Origin: Oscillospiraceae bacterium
Lineage (GTDB): Bacteria > Bacillota > Clostridia > Oscillospirales > Ruminococcaceae
Direction: 5' to 3'
Length of the DNA stretch: 10,400 nt
Assembly (NCBI GenBank): GCA_020024175.1
Contig: JAHHUB010000047.1
Location: forward strand, 1-10,400
Each line of letters opens with the position of its first letter. The first letter of the stretch is position 1. Below, piece by piece: positions 1-5,477 of this stretch. Below the pieces are notes generated by a model, which worked only from the letters and a program-made list of their open reading frames with translations, did not search any database and was not told the DNA's origin. Both the position numbers and the translations under genes were made by a program.

Positions 1-224
1 TTCAAAAATATAATAATAAGGCTGGTAAAACCAATGAGTATAAATTTTTTATTTTGAAAACTTCCATAAGCTGCTCCGTAATTTTCAACATATGTAAAGT
101 CCAAAAAGCCTTTTATAACAGGCATATTTCCTACAGGTTTTAGATTTTTTACTACAAAATATTTTGAAACCTGGTCACATATAACTGAAATTACTGATAT
201 AATGCAAACTAAAATAAAATTCAT
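1..224 (-). CDS. lspA: Lipoprotein signal peptidase (signal peptidase II), N-terminal part; 3' end beyond window
   Basis: LspA is a multi-pass membrane aspartic protease that removes signal peptides from prolipoproteins after lipidation. About 74 residues are visible. They begin with a hydrophobic first membrane segment (about residues 3-16), followed by D17-Q18-x-S-K, matching the family's conserved DxxSK element, and later Y-V-E-N-Y-G-A-A-Y-G, matching the V-x-N-x-GAAFG signature. A second hydrophobic segment starts near the window edge. The two catalytic aspartates normally lie further downstream, outside this window. The ATG at 224 is preceded by AAGGAG (233-238) at 8 nt spacing, a strong ribosome binding site. 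The gene follows divIVA by 59 nt, a common clostridial arrangement, but a terminator-like hairpin lies in that gap. The identification is firm from the motifs. Integrity of the 3' end cannot be judged. Confidence 0.93.
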   Translation of the reverse strand, partial: MNFILVCIISVISVICDQVSKYFVVKNLKPVGNMPVIKGFLDFTYVENYGAAYGSFQNKKFILIGFTSLIIIFL

Positions 225-240
225 AAAACATTCTCCTTGT

Positions 241-278
241 TTAAAAACCAAAAAGCAGGACACTTTTCTGCCCTGCTT
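241..278 (-). terminator. Intrinsic terminator-like hairpin between divIVA and lspA
   Basis: Read on the minus strand, AAGCAGGGCA pairs with TGTCCTGCTT around a 6-nt loop (GAAAAG), giving a 10-bp stem at 253-278. It is followed at once by a U-rich tail, UUUGGUUUUU. One pair is G-U on minus-strand RNA but would be A-C on plus-strand RNA, so the structure fits transcription of the minus strand. The tail ends only a few bases before the lspA ribosome binding site, so it may be a partial terminator or attenuator rather than a complete operon end. Confidence 0.7.
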
Positions 279-283
279 GAAAC

Positions 284-1090
284 TTACTTGGAATTTCTTT
301 CAATCTTATAATCATCTCCGAAAAGCAATGGTCCAAAACGATTTTCGGATGATTTATAATTTTCTTCCTGTGGCTTTTTTTCTACATTATCAATATTTTC
401 TTTAGCAATCAACGGTTGTTCTTTATTTTCCGATTTTGCCTGAGAATTTATTGAAAACTTAATGGTATCCCCATCTTTATGTCCTGATTCCTCAGTAGGA
501 GCTTCATCGGCAATTTTGTTTTTCTTTTTCTTATCTTCTTTTTGATGACTGTCAACGTGTTCCAACATAGGTTCATTTGGCAAAGGTTTTCCATTTTCCA
601 TATATTCCTTTACATCCTGCAAAGTTTCTTCTTTTTCAGGTTCTTCATATCCGGGAATATCATTTATAATTTCCAAGTGCTTTTTATATGTTACCATAAG
701 CCTCTTTTTGAAATCTGACACTTCTTTTTGAAGTTTAACTATTGCCTGTTTTTCTCTTTCAATTTTTCGCTCATTTTCCTGAAGAACTTTCTCGGATTTT
801 ATAGTGGCATCACGAATAATACCTTCTGCCTTTGCTTTAGCTTCTTTAATAACATTGGAACCCAGTTTTTGTGCCCCAAGTAAAGCCTCTCTCAAGCTAT
901 CTTCATCGCTTTTATATTCTTCAAGTTTTTCAGCTAATATGCTGAGTTTGCTTTCCAATTCCTTATTTTCATTTAATAAAGTATCAAAATCGCTGGCAAC
1001 TTTATCCAAAAAATTGTCAACTGCTTCAGGCTTATAACCTTTAATTCCTTTATCAAATTCAACATTCCTTATATCGCTCGGAGAAATCAT
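284..1090 (-). CDS. divIVA: DivIVA-family cell division and polarity protein
   Basis: DivIVA is a coiled-coil scaffold that gathers at negatively curved membrane (septum and poles) and recruits division or cell-wall partners. The protein is 268 residues. Its N-terminal domain (about 1-60) shows the family pattern S-P-x-D-I-x-N-x-x-F-x-K then GYKPEAVDNFLDKV. I16-K17 stand where Bacillus subtilis DivIVA has its membrane-inserting F17-R18. A long heptad-rich coiled coil follows to about 140, then a charged, K/E/N-rich, probably disordered tail (about 147-240) and a short conserved-looking end, RFGPLLFGDDY (241-251). It is about 100 residues longer than the 164-residue B. subtilis protein, mainly because of this tail. 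The ATG at 1090 has AGGAGG (1099-1104) at 8 nt, and this Shine-Dalgarno overlaps the ylmH stop codon, suggesting coupled translation. Its place after sepF and ylmH is the standard Gram-positive division cluster. Confidence 0.93.
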   Translation of the reverse strand: MISPSDIRNVEFDKGIKGYKPEAVDNFLDKVASDFDTLLNENKELESKLSILAEKLEEYKSDEDSLREALLGAQKLGSNVIKEAKAKAEGIIRDATIKSEKVLQENERKIEREKQAIVKLQKEVSDFKKRLMVTYKKHLEIINDIPGYEEPEKEETLQDVKEYMENGKPLPNEPMLEHVDSHQKEDKKKKNKIADEAPTEESGHKDGDTIKFSINSQAKSENKEQPLIAKENIDNVEKKPQEENYKSSENRFGPLLFGDDYKIERNSK

Positions 1091-1102
1091 CTGTTCTACC
1101 TC

Positions 1103-1867
1103 CTATAAAAACTTTTTACATTCTATATGAATACGATCTTTTTTTGTTCTGTCACCTATGGCAGAAACTTTGAACTTTCCGAATCCCCGAACAGAAATTA
1201 TATCTCCTGCTTCAACAGATCGGCTTTTTTCACAGCATTCCATATGGTTTACCATAACTAAATTTGATCTTATAAGCTGTACTGCTTTTTCTCTGCCGAC
1301 TTTTATCAGCAATGACAAAACAGAGTCCAGCCTCATTGAACTTACTGTACCATTAATATCAGTAAATTTCTGTTCAAATCGCAGTAAATCACCACAGCCA
1401 AATTCTGTTTTTACACCTATTCTGCCTATTTTCACTATATTTGAACATATCAGCTCTGCAGCTGTATTCAAGGCAAAAACCACAGACTGCCCAGCAGATA
1501 CCAAAATATCGCCTATACACTCTCGCTTAATTCCAAGTCCCATTAAAGCACCCAAAACATCCCTGTGAGTTATGGTGTCTTGATTTCTATATGTAAATGT
1601 AACTGCTTTTATTGGCATATCAACAGTTTCTCTGCTGTCATAGTCAGCCATAACACACAAAATTTTTCTTTCGGCATTTTCATATCCGCCATCAAAGAAA
1701 TATTTCACACTGTTATGATTTCCCGCTACAATTTTGCAAATCTCCTGTTGGTGTCCATCCAAAAAAGAAGTAAATTTAGTTATATTTTTAATTTCGGTAA
1801 AATTAAAAGCATCTTCTGTTTTGGCTGTAAAGAATTTATCGTTATCACTTATTGAATAGCTGCCCAT
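1103..1867 (-). CDS. ylmH: YlmH-family S4-domain RNA-binding protein
   Basis: This protein of 254 residues is full length for YlmH. The N-terminal two thirds form the YlmH-type region, including HRDVLGALMGLGIKREC.IGDI at about 101-120. The C-terminal S4 RNA-binding domain (about 177-240) shows S-S-M-R-L-D-S-V-L-S at 176-185, then R-x-K-A-V-Q-L-I-R-S-x-L-V-x-V-N and a typical E-A-G-D-I-I-S-V-R-G-x-G-K-F strand pair. S4 domains bind structured RNA. YlmH of B. subtilis has been reported to act on the large ribosomal subunit with overlap to the rescue factor RqcP, and that role is transferred here only by homology. The gene sits between sepF and divIVA, as in most Firmicutes. Its ATG overlaps the sepF stop by one base (TAATG), so translation is probably coupled. 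Identification is firm; exact function is less so. Confidence 0.92.
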   Translation of the reverse strand: MGSYSISDNDKFFTAKTEDAFNFTEIKNITKFTSFLDGHQQEICKIVAGNHNSVKYFFDGGYENAERKILCVMADYDSRETVDMPIKAVTFTYRNQDTITHRDVLGALMGLGIKRECIGDILVSAGQSVVFALNTAAELICSNIVKIGRIGVKTEFGCGDLLRFEQKFTDINGTVSSMRLDSVLSLLIKVGREKAVQLIRSNLVMVNHMECCEKSRSVEAGDIISVRGFGKFKVSAIGDRTKKDRIHIECKKFL

Positions 1868-2277
1868 TATTGAAAGAACATTCCGTTATTCTCAAGCTCG
1901 TCCATTAAATCGCCCACAAAGTTTACACTGTAAGGTGTAATAATATAAGTATTATTGGCTACTTTTGTAACCAAACCTTTATTTGCATAAGCAACACCAC
2001 TCAAAAAGTCCAAAAGTCTTTTTGATTCTTCCTTGTTTGTATCTTCCAAATTGAGAACAACAGTAATCTTTGCATTAAGATTGTCAGCTATATTTTGTGC
2101 TTCCTTAAAACATTCAGGTTTAACAAGTACAACTTGAAGCTGGGTGGTAGCAGCTATATTTACAACCTTATTGCTTCTTGGATCAGAATCATCGGTATTA
2201 TTATCTTGTGAATACTCCTCGTATTCTTCCTCTTCATTATTCGGAACTCCGAAAAGTTTTTGAAATTTCTCAAACAT
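1867..2277 (-). CDS. sepF: SepF, FtsZ-associated cell division protein
   Basis: SepF binds the C-terminal tail of FtsZ, polymerises into rings or arcs, and tethers the Z-ring to the membrane by an N-terminal amphipathic helix. The protein is 136 residues, a normal length. M1-F-E-K-F-Q-K-L-F-G10 fits the amphipathic membrane anchor. An acidic linker rich in E, D and N follows (about 13-35). The SepF fold is at about 46-122, with D-F-L-S-G-V-A-Y-A-N-K-G at 90-101 and T-Y-I-I-T-P-Y-S-V at 110-118, both matching the family core. The ATG at 2277 is preceded by AGGAGG (2285-2290) at 7 nt. It lies 27 nt downstream of yggS and overlaps ylmH by one base, so it is almost certainly in the same transcript as both. 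Confidence 0.95.
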   Translation of the reverse strand: MFEKFQKLFGVPNNEEEEYEEYSQDNNTDDSDPRSNKVVNIAATTQLQVVLVKPECFKEAQNIADNLNAKITVVLNLEDTNKEESKRLLDFLSGVAYANKGLVTKVANNTYIITPYSVNFVGDLMDELENNGMFFQ

Positions 2278-2304
2278 ATATTTTCCTCCTGTTTAATAAC
2301 TTTT

Positions 2305-3006
2305 CTATAAAGCCGGTCTTTGTCCAAAAATCCCGGTTCCGACTCTGACTATGTTTGAACCATGTTTTATTGCAAGTTCATAGTCAGATGACATACCCAT
2401 AGAAATAATACACATATTTATATTATCTAATTTTTTATTCGCAATGTCAATATAAAGTTTATAAATATCATCAAAATAATATTCAAGTTGTTTTTCGTCG
2501 CATTTTGGTGGTATGGTCATAAGCCCTTTAAGCTTTATATTTTTTAGCTCATTAATGCTTTCAGCTAAAGAAAAAGCGTCCTCTTTATTTATTCCGTTTT
2601 TACTGTCTTCTTCCCCTATGTTAATTTCCATAAGCACATCTGTTACAATACCTAAAGCTCTGCTTTGTTTGTCTATTTCTTTTGCAAGCTTAATACTGTC
2701 TACAGATTCTATCATAGAAACCTTTCCCACAATCTGTTTTACTTTGTTGGTTTGCAGATGGCCTATAAGGTGTACCTCTGCTTTGTCATATCCATCAGCT
2801 CTTTGAAGATATTCCTGAACTCTGTTTTCACCAAGCAAATTTATTCCACAGCTTATAGCTTTGTTGACTTCTTCGCAGGTTCTGGTTTTGGTTACAGCCA
2901 TCAATGTGATGTCGTCAGGATTTCTGCCTGCTTTAATGGCGGCTTCATAGATGTTGTTCTTAATTTTTTTTATGTTTTCCTCAATTTGTTTATACTGGTT
3001 TTCCAT
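2305..3006 (-). CDS. yggS: YggS/PROSC-family pyridoxal-phosphate-binding protein
   Basis: This family is a single-domain, alanine-racemase-fold PLP protein involved in vitamin B6 and amino-acid homeostasis, with no established enzyme activity. With the ATG at 3006 it has 233 residues, the normal size. The PLP lysine is K40 in L-M-A-V-T-K-T. Other hallmarks are GENRVQEYLQ, H-L-I-G-H-L-Q-T-N-K, the M-E-I-N-x-G-E-E-x-S-K-x-G motif, G-L-M-T-I-P-P, the S-M-G-M-S-S-D-Y phosphate-binding loop and R-V-G-T-x-I-F-G near the end. An in-frame ATG at 3039 would add 11 residues but lacks a ribosome binding site and would lengthen the overlap, so I prefer 3006. That start overlaps the upstream adaptor-like gene by 17 nt and has only a weak, distant AAGGTG, suggesting coupling to upstream translation. 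The yggS-sepF pairing is widely conserved in Gram-positives. Confidence 0.93.
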   Translation of the reverse strand: MENQYKQIEENIKKIKNNIYEAAIKAGRNPDDITLMAVTKTRTCEEVNKAISCGINLLGENRVQEYLQRADGYDKAEVHLIGHLQTNKVKQIVGKVSMIESVDSIKLAKEIDKQSRALGIVTDVLMEINIGEEDSKNGINKEDAFSLAESINELKNIKLKGLMTIPPKCDEKQLEYYFDDIYKLYIDIANKKLDNINMCIISMGMSSDYELAIKHGSNIVRVGTGIFGQRPAL

Positions 3007-4219
3007 CGTATAATTCAACACCTTCCACAATAACTTCATCGAAGCAGCGTACAGTTGACGTTCCTTCAGTATTTTCAGATATTATTACATATCCATTTCC
3101 TTCATAAATGATATTTATAGGTTTAAATGTTATCTGTTGGTCACGGATAATATAAACACCCTTTGAGTTGTCATAAAATCTTATGGCATCAGAATTTATT
3201 TTAAGTCCATTGTAATTTTTAAAATTGATTTTTATTTCAGTAACCCTTGAGGTGGTAAGATTATCAAGCACATAATCTGATTTTAATATTACTACACCTT
3301 CTTTGGGAGCTGCACCAGGTTTTTCACTTTCTTTTACATTGACCTGATATACTTTTGCCTCTATCTTTTCCCTGTCAAGCAAAGGAAATGATATACTGAC
3401 TTCTCGACCTTCTTTGAATTTATCAAGTTGTTTTCCGGGAACCAGTAAAGCAAAATACCAGTTGTGAGAAGTTATAATTTTGGCATATTTTTCATTTACT
3501 TCAGGGGGATTATCTATTATATTTCTGCAAAAATCTCCGTCAATGCTATCCAGCATGGAAGAAGAAATAATATCTCCGCACATATCGGTAACAGAAGAAA
3601 AATATCCGTTAAGTTCACTTTTAACTTCTTTGGGTTCTGTTTTCAATGTTGATTTAAGGTATTCCAATTCTTTTTTTAAATACTCAATTTTTTCATCAAA
3701 ATTTGTAACCTTTCCGGAATTAATCTGCTTTTTATTTATACTGTTTATAATTTTCCCACATTTGGCATTCAAATTATTAAAATCTTTGGCGTAGATATCT
3801 TTATTCAAAGACACTATATCATTGGTAATTTTTTTAGATACAGAATCCGCAGCCACTATACTTACTGAAGAACTATTGTTGATATACTCCAAATCTTCAA
3901 TTTGTTTTTCCAACTGATGAATATTATAAACTATTTTTGCACTATCCCTATCTTCAAAGCACTCAGCAACTGTAGTGCCTTTGTTAACTTTGGAGCCATC
4001 CGGAAAATTAAAACTTATAACTCCCCCGCTGTCTAAAGGAAATTCTTTTTCATCTCTGATGAAAAATCCCCTTCCTGTATATGAATCTGATACAGTGTAG
4101 TCATAAGCCACTTCTGTTTTATAGGGTTTGTGAATAAATTTAAACCCCTGATAACATCCATATGAAATAAGAAAAGTCAAGAATATAAAGAATGCTATTT
4201 TATCGGTAAAATTTTTCAT
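2990..4219 (-). CDS. HlyD-like single-span extracytoplasmic adaptor protein of unknown role
   Basis: From the ATG at 4219 the product is 409 residues. One hydrophobic segment (about 8-27) with a short basic N-terminus suggests a membrane-anchored protein facing outward. Next come an R-G-F-F-I-R-D-E strand and G-G-V-I-S-F-N-F-P-D-G-S-K-V-N-K-G-T, which resembles half of a lipoyl/barrel-sandwich motif. A helical, coiled-coil-like stretch (about 97-205) follows, then W-Y-F-A-L-L-V-P-G-K-Q-L-D-K-F-K-E-G-R-E-V and beta-rich sequence resembling the barrel domains of membrane-fusion adaptors. It ends F-D-E-V-I-V-E-G-V-E-L-Y-D-G-K. No ABC, MFS or RND transporter is encoded beside it. A TTG one codon upstream (4222) is possible, but the ATG sits 9 nt after AAAGG, inside the last codons of hfq. 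It starts 6 nt after hfq and overlaps yggS by 17 nt. The HlyD-like fold is likely; the function is unknown, and a role in the cell envelope or division is only inferred from neighbours. Confidence 0.8.
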   Translation of the reverse strand: MKNFTDKIAFFIFLTFLISYGCYQGFKFIHKPYKTEVAYDYTVSDSYTGRGFFIRDEKEFPLDSGGVISFNFPDGSKVNKGTTVAECFEDRDSAKIVYNIHQLEKQIEDLEYINNSSSVSIVAADSVSKKITNDIVSLNKDIYAKDFNNLNAKCGKIINSINKKQINSGKVTNFDEKIEYLKKELEYLKSTLKTEPKEVKSELNGYFSSVTDMCGDIISSSMLDSIDGDFCRNIIDNPPEVNEKYAKIITSHNWYFALLVPGKQLDKFKEGREVSISFPLLDREKIEAKVYQVNVKESEKPGAAPKEGVVILKSDYVLDNLTTSRVTEIKINFKNYNGLKINSDAIRFYDNSKGVYIIRDQQITFKPINIIYEGNGYVIISENTEGTSTVRCFDEVIVEGVELYDGKPV

Positions 4220-4225
4220 CAATTT

Positions 4226-4483
4226 TTACCTTTCGTTTTTTGAAAAATCTTTGCAAGTATCATATTTTTTTAAAGAAATATTTTTTGAAGGCACAATAGA
4301 CGCTACCGCCGCTTTGTACACCAGGCAAGGTTTTTCTTCGCTTTCCATCAAAATTGTGTAATCATCAAAACTTATCACAGTTCCTCTGAACTGAAAACCG
4401 GTTGTTAGATTTATGGTAACTATTACTGATTCTCTTGTCAGCACAGTAAGGAATTTGTTTTGAAGGCTATCCGATTTATCCAT
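4226..4483 (-). CDS. hfq: Hfq, Sm-like RNA-binding protein (divergent binding residues)
   Basis: Hfq forms a hexameric ring that binds U-rich RNA ends on one face and A-rich RNA on the other. The product is 85 residues. It has L7-Q8-x-x-F11-L12 in the N-terminal helix, Sm1 with G29-F-Q-F-R-G34 and S38-F-D-D-Y-T-I-L45, and Sm2 with V55-Y-K-A-A and I63-V-P. The E-S-E-x-K-x-x-L-V-Y-K spacing matches the B. subtilis form. The near-universal Y-K-H-A motif reads Y-K-A-A here, and positions equivalent to E. coli Q41 and F42 are D and Y. The ATG at 4483 is preceded by AAGGAGGA at 7 nt, among the strongest ribosome binding sites in the window. The position directly after miaA is the classic bacterial arrangement. 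A possible own promoter lies in the 46-nt gap before it. Identity as an Hfq homologue is confident; normal RNA preference is not assured. Confidence 0.9.
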   Translation of the reverse strand: MDKSDSLQNKFLTVLTRESVIVTINLTTGFQFRGTVISFDDYTILMESEEKPCLVYKAAVASIVPSKNISLKKYDTCKDFSKNER

Positions 4484-4523
4484 AAAATATTCCTCCTTAT
4501 TGATTTTTAAATTTTACATAATC

Positions 4524-4552
4524 AGTATATCACAATATTTTGCTTTTTGCCA
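4524..4552 (-). promoter_or_regulatory. Possible extended -10 promoter upstream of hfq
   Basis: On the minus strand TGTGATATACT (4524-4534) fits the Gram-positive extended -10 pattern TRTGnTATAAT, with 5 of 6 matches in the hexamer. A weak -35, TGGCAA (4547-4552, 3 of 6), lies 17 nt upstream, within the last codons of miaA. Transcription would start about 30-35 nt before the hfq ATG. The AT-rich background makes chance matches common. Confidence 0.4.
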
Positions 4553-5477
4553 GTATATCGACTGCTTCTTGCAAAATTTTATTGTAATCATCATAATTAT
4601 CCAATTTAATCCAATTTATTCTGTTGTCCCGTCTAAACCAGGTAAGCTGTCTTTTGGCATATCTTCTCGATTCCATTCTTATTTTGTCAAGACAGCTTTC
4701 CAAATCCTCGGTGCCATCAAAATAATTTTTTAATTCTTTATATCCTATTGCCTGTTTGGCAGTTCCGCAATAAATGGAAGAAAAAAGATTTTCTGCTTCC
4801 TGCAAAAGCCCGTTTTCCACCATTACAGAAACTCTCTTATTTACTCTGTCATAAAGTTTTTGTCTGTCATCATAGGTTAAGCCTATCATACACACATTAT
4901 AATCCGAAGGTTTGCTGTGGGAGTTTTCCTTATGCCACGACATGGTTTTTCCGGTAAGTTCATAGACCTCCAAAGCTCTGACCACACGGCTCACATTGTT
5001 TGGGTGCATTTCCATGCATATTTCAGGGTCTATTTCTTCCAGCATCCTGAACAAATGTTCGTTTCCTTTTTCTTTGGCTATTTTATGAAATTTATCTCTT
5101 AACTCCTTGCTTTCTCCCACATTGGAAAACTCCACATTATCAATAAGAGAATTGATGTAAAGTCCCGTTCCCCCTGCTACAATGGGCAGTTTTCCTCGTG
5201 AGTGAATATCTGCAATTATATCTTTTGCTTTAACCACATATTCAGCCACACTGAATTTTTCGTCAGGTGGAAGAAAATCCAGCATATAATGAGGTATACC
5301 CTGCATTTCTTCCTCAGTTGGCTTAGCTGTGCCTATATTCATATACTTATAAATCTGCATTGAATCTGCCGAAACCACTTCTCCATTAAATCGTTTTGCC
5401 ATTTCCACTGCAAGTTTTGTTTTTCCTGATGCTGTAGGACCTGCTATAACCAAAAGAGGAATTTTTGAATTACACAA
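4530..5477 (-). CDS. miaA: tRNA dimethylallyltransferase MiaA
   Basis: MiaA transfers a dimethylallyl group to N6 of adenosine 37 in tRNAs that read UNN codons, the first step toward i6A/ms2i6A. The product is 315 residues, full length. G13-P-T-A-S-G-K-T20 is the phosphate-binding loop. D38-S-M-Q41 with I-Y-K-x-M-N-I-G-T-A-K-P is the substrate-contact motif. I-P-H-Y-M-L-D (61-67) and G102-G-T-G-L-Y are further signatures, and the C-terminal part carries K-Q-A-I-G-Y-K-E-L and T-W-F-R-R-D. The frame has no ATG or GTG near the beginning. The best start is TTG at 5477, eight bases inside the end of mutL, with AAAGGA (5490-5495) 12 nt upstream. That spacing is long, so expression may depend on coupling to mutL translation. 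The stop is TGA. The miaA-hfq order is widely conserved. Confidence 0.95.
   Translation of the reverse strand: MCNSKIPLLVIAGPTASGKTKLAVEMAKRFNGEVVSADSMQIYKYMNIGTAKPTEEEMQGIPHYMLDFLPPDEKFSVAEYVVKAKDIIADIHSRGKLPIVAGGTGLYINSLIDNVEFSNVGESKELRDKFHKIAKEKGNEHLFRMLEEIDPEICMEMHPNNVSRVVRALEVYELTGKTMSWHKENSHSKPSDYNVCMIGLTYDDRQKLYDRVNKRVSVMVENGLLQEAENLFSSIYCGTAKQAIGYKELKNYFDGTEDLESCLDKIRMESRRYAKRQLTWFRRDNRINWIKLDNYDDYNKILQEAVDILAKSKIL

Noticed and set aside
1158..1568. Plus-strand open frame of 136 codons opposite ylmH, and similar plus-strand frames at 804-1037, 2513-2806, 2665-3033, 3480-3794, 4500-4733, 7778-8062 and 8488-8788
   Set aside because: Each lies antisense to, or overlaps, a well-identified gene. 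None gives a recognisable protein, and their composition looks like the reverse of the real gene.
3007..3039. Upstream in-frame ATG for yggS adding 11 residues
   Set aside because: No Shine-Dalgarno lies before it, it lengthens the overlap with the upstream gene to 50 nt, and the extra residues do not match the usual YggS N-terminus.
4524..4560. Nine-base direct repeat GATATACTG occurring twice near the end of miaA
   Set aside because: One copy is inside coding sequence and the pair is short in an AT-rich region. I treat only the second copy as a possible -10 element, not as an operator repeat.
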